A stretch of DNA of 64,000 bases, taken from Kribbella sp. NBC_00382. GTDB lineage: Bacteria; Actinomycetota; Actinomycetes; Propionibacteriales; Kribbellaceae. The DNA lies in NCBI RefSeq assembly GCF_036067295.1, contig NZ_CP107954.1, positions 8,060,001 through 8,124,000 of the forward strand. Direction: 5' to 3'. Each line of letters starts with the position of its first letter. Position 1 is the stretch's first letter. Both the position numbers and the translations under genes were made by a program. A model generated the notes under the pieces. That model saw only the letters and a list, made by a program, of their open reading frames with translations, did no database searches and was not told the DNA's origin. Shown here piece by piece: positions 32,504 to 41,284 of the stretch.

Positions 32504-33235
32504 TCAGGGTTGCTGTGAGGGGTCTGTGCTGTCGGGGTGGGCTGCCCTGAGCGCCTTCCAGGCGGTCTCGGCAGCTTGCTGCTCGGCTTCCTTCTTGCTC
32601 CGGCCGATGCCGTGCCCGTAGGTGTCCGAACCGATCCGCACCCGCGCCTCGAACGTCTTGGCGTGGTCAGGACCGGACTCGGCGATCACGTACTCCGGGA
32701 CGCCGACACCCAGCTGGGCCACCAGCTCTTGCAGGCTGGTCTTCCAGTCCAGGCCGGCGCCCAGCCGCGCAGACGACTCCATCAGCTCGTCGAACAGCGT
32801 GTGCACGACCCCGCCGGCCACCTCGAAGCCACGGTCGAGATAGACCGCGCCGATCAGTGCCTCGACGCAGTCGGCCAGGATCGACGACTTGTCCCGCCCG
32901 CCGGTGGCTTCCTCGCCACGCCCGAGCCGAAGGTACTTACCCAGCTTCAGCTCGCGAGCGACACCCGCCAGCGCGCGCATGTTGACCACAGCGGCGCGCA
33001 GCTTGGCGAGCCGGCCCTCGGAGAGGTCCGGATGGTTGCGGAACAACGACTCCGTGACGATGACGCCGAGCACGGAGTCCCCGAGGAACTCCAGTCGCTC
33101 ATTGGTCGGCAACCCACCGTTCTCGTACGCGAACGAACGGTGGGTGAAGGCGTGCTCCAGTAAATTGTCAGCCAGCGATACGCCGAGCCGCTGGTTCAGC
33201 TCGGCGTAGAGCCCCGATTCGTTGGCAGAGTTCAC
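32504..33235 (-). CDS. rnc: Ribonuclease III
   Basis: 243 residues. The catalytic signature NERLEFLGDSVLGVIVTES lies near residue 40, and a second acidic cluster (DCVEALIGAVYLDRGFE) completes the active site. The C-terminal double-stranded RNA binding domain spans about 165-235 (WKTSLQELVAQLG to KKEAEQQAAETAW). RNase III processes rRNA precursors and structured mRNAs. It follows rpmF by 14 bp and precedes mutM by 1 bp, in the widespread rpmF-rnc-mutM-smc order. Confidence 0.97.
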   Translation of the reverse strand: MNSANESGLYAELNQRLGVSLADNLLEHAFTHRSFAYENGGLPTNERLEFLGDSVLGVIVTESLFRNHPDLSEGRLAKLRAAVVNMRALAGVARELKLGKYLRLGRGEEATGGRDKSSILADCVEALIGAVYLDRGFEVAGGVVHTLFDELMESSARLGAGLDWKTSLQELVAQLGVGVPEYVIAESGPDHAKTFEARVRIGSDTYGHGIGRSKKEAEQQAAETAWKALRAAHPDSTDPSQQP

Positions 33236-33249
33236 TGGGTTGGTGCCGT

Positions 33250-33441
33250 TTAGCTCTCGACGACCTGGCGACGCTCACCCTTGGCGCCGTACTGGCCGCA
33301 GGTGGGGCACACGGTGTGCTGCAGGTGCTTCGCGCGGCAGGCGGGGTTCACGCAGGTGACCAGCGAAGGCGCGGTGGCCTTCCACTGGGCCCGGCGGTTC
33401 CGGGTGTTGCTGCGCGACATCTTCCGCTTCGGAACGGCCAC
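33250..33441 (-). CDS. rpmF: 50S ribosomal protein L32 (zinc-binding form)
   Basis: 63 residues. MAVPKRKMSRSNTRNRRAQW is the diagnostic N-terminus. Four cysteines (CVNPAC and CPTC) make this the zinc-binding C+ form. It assembles near the exit region of the 50S subunit. It lies between the DUF177 gene and rnc on the same strand, the normal place for L32. Confidence 0.97.
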   Translation of the reverse strand: MAVPKRKMSRSNTRNRRAQWKATAPSLVTCVNPACRAKHLQHTVCPTCGQYGAKGERRQVVES

Positions 33442-33525
33442 GGTTATGACTCCTCGGTTCGGCCGGGGGCTTGCGACCCGGCCGGCTGGCTGGTGACTTG
33501 GAAAAGCTTTCGGGAACTGCTGGTA

Positions 33526-34059
33526 CTACTGTTTTTCATCCTGCGGGAGCAGGCCCTGCAGAGCGGTCCAGCGGGGATCGACGCCGTCCTCGTGCTTGTG
33601 ACCGGGCTCGTCCGCCAGCCGCACCCCACACTCGGGGCACAGACCCAGGCAGTCGTCCGAACACAAGGGCTGGAACGGCAGCGCGAGCACCACCTGGTCC
33701 CTCAACGCCGGCTCGAGGTCGATCAGATCGCCCTCCATCCGGCTGGCCTCGTCCGGCTCGGCGTCGCTCTCCGGGTAGACGTACAGCTCCTGGACGTCAG
33801 CGAGGAACTCGTCCTCGATATCGACCAGGCACCGCGCGCACTCCCCGACCAGCCGGCCACTGGCCGAACCGGACACGAGCACCCCTTCGACCACCGCTTC
33901 CAGTCGCAGATCGAACTGGATCGGTTCGCCTTCGGGAACACCGATCACGTCGATTCCGAGGTCGGCCGGTGCCGGTGCCGTGAAGGAGACTTCGCGCTGG
34001 GACCCGGCGCGGCGTGACAGCTCGTGGGTATCGATCACGAGTGGGGACCGCGGGTCCAA
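33526..34059 (-). CDS. YceD/DUF177 family protein
   Basis: About 177 residues. LDPRSPLVIDTHELSRRAGS, EGVLVSGSASGRLVGECARC and a C-terminal Cys pair (CLGLCPECGVRLAD) match the DUF177 family, co-transcribed with rpmF in most bacteria and implicated in 23S rRNA or ribosome assembly. The start is uncertain: TTG 34059 gives a family-like N-terminus, a CTG at 34068 sits closer to the AAGGGA ribosome site, and the frame is open to TTG 34113. Confidence 0.9.
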   Translation of the reverse strand: MDPRSPLVIDTHELSRRAGSQREVSFTAPAPADLGIDVIGVPEGEPIQFDLRLEAVVEGVLVSGSASGRLVGECARCLVDIEDEFLADVQELYVYPESDAEPDEASRMEGDLIDLEPALRDQVVLALPFQPLCSDDCLGLCPECGVRLADEPGHKHEDGVDPRWTALQGLLPQDEKQ

Positions 34060-34166
34060 GGCGCTCAGGACATCCCTTTCAGGCGTAGGCAGGCAGAATC
34101 TCGGTCTCAACAAGACCAGTGGACAACATTACCAACTCCGGCCCGTCTGACCCAATCCGGGGCAGC

Positions 34167-34637
34167 CTACAGCGTGGCGAGCAACTTCGTGTGAACGCTC
34201 GGAGGCAGGAACTGGTCTACCGGACCGCCGAGTTTCGCAATCTCCTTGACCAGGCTGGAGGAGATGAAAGCGTTCTCCGGCGCCGTGGGCACGAAGACGG
34301 TGTCCACGCCGGACAGCTTGCGGTTCATTTGGGCCATCTGCAGCTCGTAGTCGTAGTCGGCCCCCGACCGAAGCCCCTTGACGATCACACCGGCGTTCTC
34401 GGCCCGGCAGTAGTCGACCAGCAGCCCCTCGAAGGTGCCGACCCGGACGTTGCCGTACGGCGCGGCGATCTCGGTGAGCATCGCGACCCGGTCCTCGACC
34501 CCGAACAGCCGCTGCTTGGACTGGTTCACGCCGGTCGCGACGATCACCTCGTCGAAGGCGGCCGACGCCCGGGCGATCACGTCCAGGTGGCCGTTGGTGG
34601 GCGGGTCGAAAGTACCGGGGAACACAGCCCTACTCAT
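34167..34637 (-). CDS. coaD: Phosphopantetheine adenylyltransferase
   Basis: 156 residues from ATG 34637. FPGTFDPPTNGHLDVIARAS carries the nucleotidyltransferase T/HxGH motif, and ENAFISSSLVKEIAKLGGPV corresponds to the ISSTxxR region. It catalyses the penultimate step of coenzyme A synthesis, making dephospho-CoA from phosphopantetheine and ATP. Its start codon lies inside the last codons of rsmD (8-bp overlap), the usual rsmD-coaD coupling. Confidence 0.97.
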   Translation of the reverse strand: MSRAVFPGTFDPPTNGHLDVIARASAAFDEVIVATGVNQSKQRLFGVEDRVAMLTEIAAPYGNVRVGTFEGLLVDYCRAENAGVIVKGLRSGADYDYELQMAQMNRKLSGVDTVFVPTAPENAFISSSLVKEIAKLGGPVDQFLPPSVHTKLLATL

Positions 34638-35193
34638 GGCGGTGACCGTACCAAAGCCGGGCCTCGCCGTACTTGCGATCCCGCAGCGCGGCGAACCCCT
34701 CGGGCCACTCCCACGGCTCGCGCTTGGCCCGCTCGACCACGACAACTGCGTCCTCGGCCAGCCAGCCGCGTTCCACCAGCGTCGTCAGGACTTCCTGCAG
34801 CTCGGCGGTCTCCAGCTTGTACGGCGGATCGGCGAAGACCAGGTCGATCGGGTCGCCCGAATTGGTGCCCGTGGCAACCTTCTCGACGGGTCGGGTGAGG
34901 AGGGTGGCGCCGGGGAGCCCGACCGCCTTGATGTTGGCCGAGATCACCTCTGCTGCCTGGCGATCGGCCTCGACCAGGACGACCCGGGTGGCCCCGCGGG
35001 ACAACGCTTCCAGGCCGACGGCGCCTGATCCGGAGTACAGGTCGAGGACCTGCAGGCCGTCGAAGCTGCCGAATTCCGCTTCCAGGGAAGAGAAAAGCGC
35101 TTCCCGGACCCGATCGGCGGTCGGCCTGGTTCCGTTGCCAGGTGGGACGGCGATGCGCCGACCGCCCGCCACTCCCCCGACGATGCGCGTCAC
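34630..35193 (-). CDS. rsmD: 16S rRNA (guanine966-N2)-methyltransferase RsmD
   Basis: 187 residues. GVAGGRRIAVPPGNGTRPTA is the family N-terminus, VLDLYSGSGAVGLEALSRGA is the AdoMet motif, and LVFADPPYKLE carries the DPPY catalytic motif of N6/N2 base methyltransferases. It methylates G966 (E. coli numbering) in 16S rRNA. It overlaps recG by 4 bp upstream and coaD downstream. Confidence 0.96.
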   Translation of the reverse strand: MTRIVGGVAGGRRIAVPPGNGTRPTADRVREALFSSLEAEFGSFDGLQVLDLYSGSGAVGLEALSRGATRVVLVEADRQAAEVISANIKAVGLPGATLLTRPVEKVATGTNSGDPIDLVFADPPYKLETAELQEVLTTLVERGWLAEDAVVVVERAKREPWEWPEGFAALRDRKYGEARLWYGHRHE

Positions 35194-37448
35194 GTTTTCT
35201 CCAGGTAGTCGGTGGCTTCTGACTCCAGCGCGCTGCGCACGAAGGCCCGTAGTACGGGGTACTCCGTGAGCTCGGCGTCGACCGAGATGAGCGAGTGCGC
35301 GACGTGCCTGGCCGTCAGGATGATCTCCTCGTCGCGGAGCACGCTGAGCAGCTTGAGACTGCTCCTGCGGCCGGACTGAGCGACGCCGAGCACGTCGCCC
35401 TCACGCCGCGTCTCCAGGTCGATCCGGGACAGCTCGAAGCCGTCCGTCGTCGCCGCGACCGCCTCCAGCCGCTGCATGGACGACGAGCCCGGCCAGACGT
35501 AGCTGACCAGCAGGCAGAGCCCAGGCACCTTGCCCCGGCCGACCCGCCCGCGGAGCTGGTGCAGCTGGGAGATGCCGAACCGGTCCGCGTCCATCACCAC
35601 CATCGTCGACGCGTTCGGCACGTCGACGCCGACCTCGATCACGGTGGTCGCGATCAGTACGTCGATCTCGCCGGCCGCGAACCGGGTCATCACCGAGTCC
35701 TTCTCGTCGGCCGGCAGCCGCCCGTGCAGGATCTCGACCCGCAAGTCGCCCAGCGCCGTCTCGAGCACCTCGGCCACCTGGATCACCGAGATGGCCGGCC
35801 GGGTCTTGGCCTTGGACTCGCTCCGCCCGTCGTCGCCGTCGTTGAGCTCGCCCTGGGCGAATTCGCCTTCCTCGTCGGCGGCGTTCTTCACGTCGTCGCC
35901 GATCCGCGGGCAGACGACGTACGCCTGATGGCCCTTGCCGACCTCCTCACGGACCCGCTGCCAGGCGCGCTCCAGCCACTCCGGCTTCTGCAGCGCAGGT
36001 ACGACGTTGCTCTTGATCGGCGACCGTCCGGCGGGCAGCTCGGTCAGCGTGGAGACCGCGAGGTCGCCGAAGACGGTCATCGCGACCGTCCGCGGGATCG
36101 GCGTTGCCGTCATCACGAGGGTGTGCGGGGTCGCGTCGCCCGACTTCTGACTCAGCGCGGCCCGCTGCTCGACGCCGAACCGGTGCTGCTCGTCGACCAC
36201 GACCAGCCCGAGATCGGCGAACTGCACCTTGTCCTCGAGCAGCGCGTGCGTGCCGACGACGATCCCCGCTGCGCCGCTGGCCGCGTCCAACATCGCCGTA
36301 CGCCGCGCTGCCGCGTTCAGCGACCCGGTCAGGAGTCCGACCCGGGTCGCCTGCTCGGCCCCGCCGAGCATGCCCTGCTCGGCCAGCTCACCGAGCATCT
36401 TGGTCAGCGTCTTGTGGTGCTGGGTCGCGAGCACCTCGGTCGGGGCGAGCAGTACCGCCTGGCCGCCGGCGTCGACCACGGACAGCATCGCCCGGAGCGC
36501 CACGACCGTCTTGCCGGAGCCGACCTCGCCCTGCAGCAGCCGGTGCATCGGGTGCGCCCGGCTGATGTCGGCGAAGATCTCGTCGCACACCTCGGTCTGC
36601 CCGTCGGTGAGCTTGAACGGCAGCCTCTTGTCGAACTCGTCCAGCAGGCCGCCCTTGGTTCTTTGCCGCGGAACGGCCTTGAGCGCATCCGTGACCGCCC
36701 GGCGCTGGGCCAGGATCGTCTGCATCACCAGCGCTTCCTCGAACCGGAACCGCTTCTGGGCGATCTCGATGTCCTTCTCGGTCTCCGGCAGGTGCGCCTT
36801 CTGCAGCGCCTCGCGCAGGCCGATCAGCTTCTCCTTGCGCAGGATCAGCTCGGGGATCGGGTCGTCGACGTCCTCGAGGTTGTCCAGCACGATCTTGACG
36901 CTGCGCTCGATCGTCGCCGTCGGCAGCTTCGCGCTGGCCGGGTAGAGGGGCCGGAACGGCTTGGCCCGGCGCTCGATCTCCTCCTCGGTCAGGTCCTCCT
37001 CGTCGAGGATCTCGGTGCCCGGGCCCTTGAGCTGCATGGTGTCGCGGAACATCGTCACCTCGCCCCAGAACAGGGCGGCGGTACCCGCGACCAGCTTGTT
37101 GGCCAGCCAGGGCTGGTTGAAGAAGGCGAGCTCGAGGTCGTTGCGGCCGTCGGTGACGACCACCTTGGTGATCGTCTTGTGCCGGCGGAACTTCTGCACG
37201 TCGTCCGGGCGGATCTCCTGCTTGGAGTCCAGCGAGCGGACGGTGACCTTCTTGACCCGGCCGCTGACGGTCGCCTGGTCGCCGACCTGCAGCTCGTCGA
37301 ACGGGGTCAGCTCGCCCTTCTTCAGGTACCGCCGCGGGTAGTGCCGCAGCAGCTCGCCGACGGTCTCGATGCCGAGCACCTCGGAGAAACTCTTGGCCGT
37401 CTTCGCCCCGACGAAGTCGCGGAGCTTGCGGTCGATGTCGGTCTTCAT
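35190..37448 (-). CDS. recG: ATP-dependent DNA helicase RecG
   Basis: 752 residues. An N-terminal wedge/OB domain (VGDQATVSGRVKKVTVRSLD) is followed by a superfamily 2 helicase: LQGEVGSGKTVVALRAML (motif I), VVDEQHRFGVEQRA (motif II, DEQH), MTATPIPRTVAM (motif III) and LHQLRGRVGRGKVPGL (motif VI). An acidic insertion near KNAADEEGEFAQGELNDGDD is unusual but lies in a variable loop. RecG remodels stalled replication forks and Holliday junctions. It overlaps DAK2 and rsmD by 4 bp each. Confidence 0.97.
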   Translation of the reverse strand: MKTDIDRKLRDFVGAKTAKSFSEVLGIETVGELLRHYPRRYLKKGELTPFDELQVGDQATVSGRVKKVTVRSLDSKQEIRPDDVQKFRRHKTITKVVVTDGRNDLELAFFNQPWLANKLVAGTAALFWGEVTMFRDTMQLKGPGTEILDEEDLTEEEIERRAKPFRPLYPASAKLPTATIERSVKIVLDNLEDVDDPIPELILRKEKLIGLREALQKAHLPETEKDIEIAQKRFRFEEALVMQTILAQRRAVTDALKAVPRQRTKGGLLDEFDKRLPFKLTDGQTEVCDEIFADISRAHPMHRLLQGEVGSGKTVVALRAMLSVVDAGGQAVLLAPTEVLATQHHKTLTKMLGELAEQGMLGGAEQATRVGLLTGSLNAAARRTAMLDAASGAAGIVVGTHALLEDKVQFADLGLVVVDEQHRFGVEQRAALSQKSGDATPHTLVMTATPIPRTVAMTVFGDLAVSTLTELPAGRSPIKSNVVPALQKPEWLERAWQRVREEVGKGHQAYVVCPRIGDDVKNAADEEGEFAQGELNDGDDGRSESKAKTRPAISVIQVAEVLETALGDLRVEILHGRLPADEKDSVMTRFAAGEIDVLIATTVIEVGVDVPNASTMVVMDADRFGISQLHQLRGRVGRGKVPGLCLLVSYVWPGSSSMQRLEAVAATTDGFELSRIDLETRREGDVLGVAQSGRRSSLKLLSVLRDEEIILTARHVAHSLISVDAELTEYPVLRAFVRSALESEATDYLEKT

Positions 37449-39094
37449 TCCACCCCGATCAGCAACGGGTACCTTTCCTGTCCTCCGTCGTACACCACGA
37501 CATCGACATCCCGGCGAATCCGCCGCACGTGCCGCACCACCGCGTCGACCAGGCCAGCCTCGACCTCGCGGCCGGTGACGACCGTCATCAGCTCGCCACC
37601 GCCGCCCAGCAGCCGGTCGACGACGCCGGTCGCGGCGGTCTCCAGATCATCGGTGATCAGGCTGAAGTCGCCGTCCACGACGCCTAGCGCGTCGCCGATG
37701 CGGCAGGTGCCGGCCATCGTCCAGGCGTCCTTCACGGCGATCGTCACAGCGCCGTGGCGGGTCTGCCCGGCGGCGGCCGATAGCTGGACTACTGCGTCGT
37801 CGAAGCTGCGCTCGGGGTCGTGGACCGCGATGGCCGCTAGTCCTTGCACCTGGGCGCGGGTGGGGATTACTGCTACCCGGATGCCGTCTTGTCTTGCCGC
37901 TGTGGCTGCTGCCTCGGCTACTGCGATGGAGTCGCTGTCGTTGGGGAGGATGACGATCTCCGGTGCGCCGGAGCGCTCGATGGCCTTCAGGAGCTCGCCT
38001 GTCGAGCACCGCCGGCCGGGGCCGCCGCGGACGACCACTGCGCCCGACTCTTCGAACAGGTCGGCCAGCCCGTCACCTGCGGCCACGGCGATCACTGCAC
38101 GGTTCGGGACCGGCTCGCGGTGGGCCATGTCGGCGAAGTGGGTGACTCTGATGCGGTACGGGCGTCCGATCCCGATGCCGAGCTCGATGGTCGCGCCGAC
38201 GTCGTCTGTGTGCACGTGGACGTTCCAGAGCTCGTCACCGCCGACCACCACGACCGAGTCGCCCATCCCGGCCAACTGCTTGCGGAAGTCGGTGATCTGC
38301 TCGTCAGGCGCCTCCAGCAGATACATCACCTCGTACGCCGGTCCGTCTGGGTCCAGGTCGGTCCCAGCCGCCCCTACCAACTCCTGCGGCGCCACCCGAG
38401 CCGGTACGCCGCTGGTCGCCGCCGGAGCTCTGCCCGACAGCACCGACTCCATGGCGCCCAAGATGACGACCAGGCCCGCGCCCCCGGCGTCCACCACACC
38501 CGCACGGCGTAGTACCTCCAACTGCTCGGTCGTCTTGGTCAGCGCCACCCGCGCGGCTGCCACAGCCGCCAGACACACCTCTGCCAGGCTCTTCCCCGCA
38601 TTAGCAGCCTCCAGGGCCGCCTCTCCGGCCCTCCGAGCCACAGTCAGCATGGTGCCCTCGACAGGCTGCGCCACCGCGCTGTAGGCCGCGTCAGCCGCAA
38701 ACACCAACGCATCCGCAAACGCCGCAGCCTCACTCATCCGAGCATCCGCCAACACACCATTTGAAGTCTCTTGCTCTGGTGGGAGGTTCTCTGCCAGGCG
38801 GAGACCGCAGGCGCGGACCAGCTGGGAGGTGATGACGCCGGAGTTGCCGCGGGCGCCTAGGAGGGCGCCTCGGCCGAAGGCTTGGACTGCTTCGGCGAAG
38901 GTGAGGTTGCCGGCCGGGAGGGCGTCGCAGGCGGCTTCCCAGGTTAGGTACAGGTTGGTGCCGGTGTCGCCGTCGGGGACCGGGTAGACGTTGAGTTCGT
39001 CGATCTCGACCCGGGCGCGCCCGAGCTCGGACAGCGCGGTACGGGCCCAAGCTCGCAGTACCGCCGTCGTCAGCACCTCTCCACGCACATCCAC
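37445..39094 (-). CDS. DAK2-domain fatty acid kinase-like protein (FakA/YloV family)
   Basis: 549 residues. The Dak2 kinase domain is N-terminal: IDELNVYPVPDGDTGTNLYL (Asp cluster binding Mg-ATP) and GALLGARGNSGVITSQLVRA. The middle and C-terminal parts (ILPNDSDSIAVAEAA, LLIGVE) match FakA middle and FakB-like segments. In Firmicutes FakA phosphorylates FakB-bound fatty acids; the role in actinobacteria is less clear. Its position before recG and after rpmB is strongly conserved, and it overlaps recG by 4 bp. Confidence 0.9.
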   Translation of the reverse strand: MDVRGEVLTTAVLRAWARTALSELGRARVEIDELNVYPVPDGDTGTNLYLTWEAACDALPAGNLTFAEAVQAFGRGALLGARGNSGVITSQLVRACGLRLAENLPPEQETSNGVLADARMSEAAAFADALVFAADAAYSAVAQPVEGTMLTVARRAGEAALEAANAGKSLAEVCLAAVAAARVALTKTTEQLEVLRRAGVVDAGGAGLVVILGAMESVLSGRAPAATSGVPARVAPQELVGAAGTDLDPDGPAYEVMYLLEAPDEQITDFRKQLAGMGDSVVVVGGDELWNVHVHTDDVGATIELGIGIGRPYRIRVTHFADMAHREPVPNRAVIAVAAGDGLADLFEESGAVVVRGGPGRRCSTGELLKAIERSGAPEIVILPNDSDSIAVAEAAATAARQDGIRVAVIPTRAQVQGLAAIAVHDPERSFDDAVVQLSAAAGQTRHGAVTIAVKDAWTMAGTCRIGDALGVVDGDFSLITDDLETAATGVVDRLLGGGGELMTVVTGREVEAGLVDAVVRHVRRIRRDVDVVVYDGGQERYPLLIGVE

Positions 39095-39146
39095 GCCCGG
39101 AAGGCTAACCGGTCCGGGCCTGCCGGCGGACGTCCTACCATGTGGC

Positions 39147-40151
39147 GTGCTCTCTTCGCTCTTCTCGGTGGCTACCGACAGCTATGACTTGGCGGTCCGC
39201 GAGATCCGGGACGAGTTCGGCCCCCGGGTGAAGGTCGAGCGGGTCAGCGGCGACCTCGGGCGGATCACCGAGAACGGGCCGCCGATCGAGGAGCTCGCCG
39301 CCGCCTGCAACGACGGGCGGATCGTCTTCATCCGGCATCTGACCACCGAGATCGCCGGCTTCGGCGTCAGCGAGGTGCCGCCGGGACACGAGTTGGCGGA
39401 GCTGATCCTGGCCGAACTGCCGCGCCATCCGCAGGCTCTCGCGGTACAGACCTGGACAGACGGACCAAGCAGCGGTGGCTCGTACTACCACCTGCTGGAG
39501 CCTGCGCTGACTGAGCGCGGGATCGAGGTCAGCCGAGCCGGTCAGGAGCTCGTCGTCTCCTGCTTCGCCTCCAAGAAGACCGTGCTCATCGGCCTCAACC
39601 GCCTGAACCTCAGCCTCTCCGACTGGCCCGGCGGCCGCATGCGCCTCGCACGCTCGGACGACCGGGTCTCACGCTCGGAGTTCAAGCTGGAAGAGGCGAT
39701 CCAGACCTTCGACCTGCAACTCCCCCACGGCGGCAAGGCACTCGACCTGGGTGCCAGCCCCGGCGGCTGGACCCGGATCCTGCGCCAGTACGACCAAGAG
39801 GTCTGGTCCATCGACCCCGGCGACCTCGAGCGCCGGGTAGCCGCCGACCGCGGCGTCCACCACGTCGCCACCACCGCCGGCGAGTTCTTCCGCCGCAACC
39901 AGCTCCGCTTCGACGTCGTCGTCAACGACATGCGCATGGACCAGCTGATGAGCGCCCGCGTCATGCTCGACGCCATCCCCCACCTCCGCCGCGGCGCCCT
40001 AGCCGTAGTCACCCTCAAAGGCGGCGCCCGAAACCCCCTCGACGCCGCCCGCCGAGGCATGGACGTCCTCCGCAAGAACTACGACATCCACTCAGCCCGC
40101 CAACTCCACCACAACCGCAACGAGCTGACGGTGATAGCCAGAGCCAGGTGA
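39147..40151 (+). CDS. RlmM/FtsJ-like SAM-dependent RNA methyltransferase
   Basis: 334 residues from GTG 39147. The C-terminal half is a Rossmann methyltransferase of the FtsJ/RrmJ type: SRSEFKLEEAIQTFDLQLPH, then ALDLGASPGGWTRILRQYDQ (motif I), VVNDMRMDQL and VTLKGGARNPL, giving the K-D-K-like catalytic residues. The N-terminal half resembles the THUMP-like part of RlmM. Ribose 2'-O-methylation of rRNA is the likely reaction; the exact target is not known. It is divergent from the DAK2 gene, with a 52-bp spacer, and interrupts the usual rpmB-DAK2 neighbourhood. Confidence 0.82.
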   Translation: MLSSLFSVATDSYDLAVREIRDEFGPRVKVERVSGDLGRITENGPPIEELAAACNDGRIVFIRHLTTEIAGFGVSEVPPGHELAELILAELPRHPQALAVQTWTDGPSSGGSYYHLLEPALTERGIEVSRAGQELVVSCFASKKTVLIGLNRLNLSLSDWPGGRMRLARSDDRVSRSEFKLEEAIQTFDLQLPHGGKALDLGASPGGWTRILRQYDQEVWSIDPGDLERRVAADRGVHHVATTAGEFFRRNQLRFDVVVNDMRMDQLMSARVMLDAIPHLRRGALAVVTLKGGARNPLDAARRGMDVLRKNYDIHSARQLHHNRNELTVIARAR

Positions 40152-40154
40152 CTG

Positions 40155-40829
40155 CTACGTCACCTGGAAGTCCAGGGTTTTGGTCGCTTTGGGGCCGGCG
40201 TCCGTCGTGACGGAGATGGTCACGTGGTACAGCCCCCGGACCTTCAGCGAGTCCCTGCTGATGTCGATGCCGCTGCCGCAACTCTCTCCGCGCACGCTCT
40301 GCACGGTGGTGCTGCCTCGCTTGACCACCCACGTGGGGTAGCAGCCCTTGCCCAGTTGCTGCCCTGACTCGTCGTTGACCCTCGCATAAGCGGTTGGCGC
40401 CGACCCGGCGCGGTACTCGTTCGGCCCGATCTTGCCGTTGGTGGTCATCAGGACGGTGATCGCCAGGGTCCCCGGCGGCGGTACGCCGACGCTTGACGAG
40501 GTCGAGGAATCCGGCGACGACGTCTCCTCGGTCGGAGACGGGGTGACGGTCTGGGTGGTCGTCTCGGTCGCGGTGACCGTGGCGGTGGTGGTCTCGTGCG
40601 CCACCACGGTGGTCGGTGGCGGGGCCGGGTTGATGCTTTCCGGGAGCTTGCCGTTCTGGCCGGCGACGATGGTGAGCACGGAGCCGATCAGGGCTCCGAT
40701 CACCGGGATGGTGGCGATCAACGCCGGATGCCGGTGCCAGGCATAGTCCTTGGCCGGGTCCTTCGCAGGCCCCTTGGCCGGGCCCTTGGCTGGTTTCTGG
40801 GCAGGCGCGGGCGCCTTGGTCTGATCCAC
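40155..40829 (-). CDS. Membrane-anchored protein with Thr/Ser-rich stalk, unknown function
   Basis: About 224 residues from GTG 40829, which follows GGGGGGAACC. The N-terminus is a repetitive Lys-Pro-Ala segment (QKPAKGPAKGPAKDPAKD), then one membrane helix (ALIATIPVIGALIGSVLTIV), a Thr/Ser/Glu-rich stalk of about 60 residues, and a small C-terminal beta domain with two cysteines (GKGCYPTWVV, GESCGSG). The layout suggests an extracytoplasmic domain on a flexible stalk. No family is recognised. It ends 3 bp from the convergent methyltransferase gene. Confidence 0.7.
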   Translation of the reverse strand: MDQTKAPAPAQKPAKGPAKGPAKDPAKDYAWHRHPALIATIPVIGALIGSVLTIVAGQNGKLPESINPAPPPTTVVAHETTTATVTATETTTQTVTPSPTEETSSPDSSTSSSVGVPPPGTLAITVLMTTNGKIGPNEYRAGSAPTAYARVNDESGQQLGKGCYPTWVVKRGSTTVQSVRGESCGSGIDISRDSLKVRGLYHVTISVTTDAGPKATKTLDFQVT

Positions 40830-40920
40830 TGTGGTTCCCCCCACATGCGAAAAAGTGAAGGCACCACCTTGGACCCAAACGGCGTGGGCGTCCATAGCGG
40901 AGAGTGACGGGAACAGCAGT

Positions 40921-40947
40921 AGGCGCCCGGGATGTTCCCGGGCGCCT
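40921..40947 (-). terminator. Terminator hairpin after rpmB
   Basis: AGGCGCCCGGG and CCCGGGCGCCT are perfect 11-bp arms with a 5-nt loop, 43 bp past the rpmB stop on the minus strand. A very stable GC hairpin without a U-tract. Confidence 0.75.
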
Positions 40948-40989
40948 CTGGGGCCCTACACGGAGGACGGCCTGGTGAGGCCGGTCGTA

Positions 40990-41211
40990 CTAGCCGACTA
41001 CGCGCTGAACCTTGCCCGCCTTGATGCAGGACGTGCAGACCTTCAGCTTCACGGGCGTGCCCTTGATGACCGCGCGGATCGGCTGGATGTTGGGGTTGAA
41101 GCGACGGTTCGTACGAGCCTTGACCCGACGGATCATCGCGCCCTTGCCCAGCCGGGCAACGCTCTTGCCGAACATCGGCTTCTTGTCGCAAATATCGCAA
41201 ACTTTAGACAT
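40990..41211 (-). CDS. rpmB: 50S ribosomal protein L28 (zinc-binding form)
   Basis: 73 residues. MSKVCDICDKKPMFGKSVAR and the C-terminal CTSCIKAGKVQRV give four cysteines, the zinc-binding form. L28 assembles late in the 50S subunit. ACGGAGAATC before the ATG is a good ribosome site, a sigma70-type promoter lies 37-66 bp upstream, and a strong hairpin follows. It is therefore a self-contained unit between the stalk-protein gene and the sugar island. Confidence 0.97.
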   Translation of the reverse strand: MSKVCDICDKKPMFGKSVARLGKGAMIRRVKARTNRRFNPNIQPIRAVIKGTPVKLKVCTSCIKAGKVQRVVG

Positions 41212-41247
41212 GATTCTCCGTGATTAGGGTCGAGACACCGACAGACC

Positions 41248-41277
41248 ATGTTACACAGCTGCTGATGCGTCCACCAA
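41248..41277 (-). promoter_or_regulatory. Probable sigma70-type promoter of rpmB
   Basis: On the minus strand TTGGTG, an 18-nt spacer and TAACAT (preceded by TGTG) lie 37-66 bp before the rpmB start. Confidence 0.5.
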
Positions 41278-41284
41278 TTCGGTG

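Noticed and set aside
35295..38684. 1129-codon open frame on the plus strand
   Set aside because: Antisense to recG and the DAK2 gene, both with clear motifs in the other strand. Composition is Arg/Leu/Gln/His-rich with no recognisable domain.
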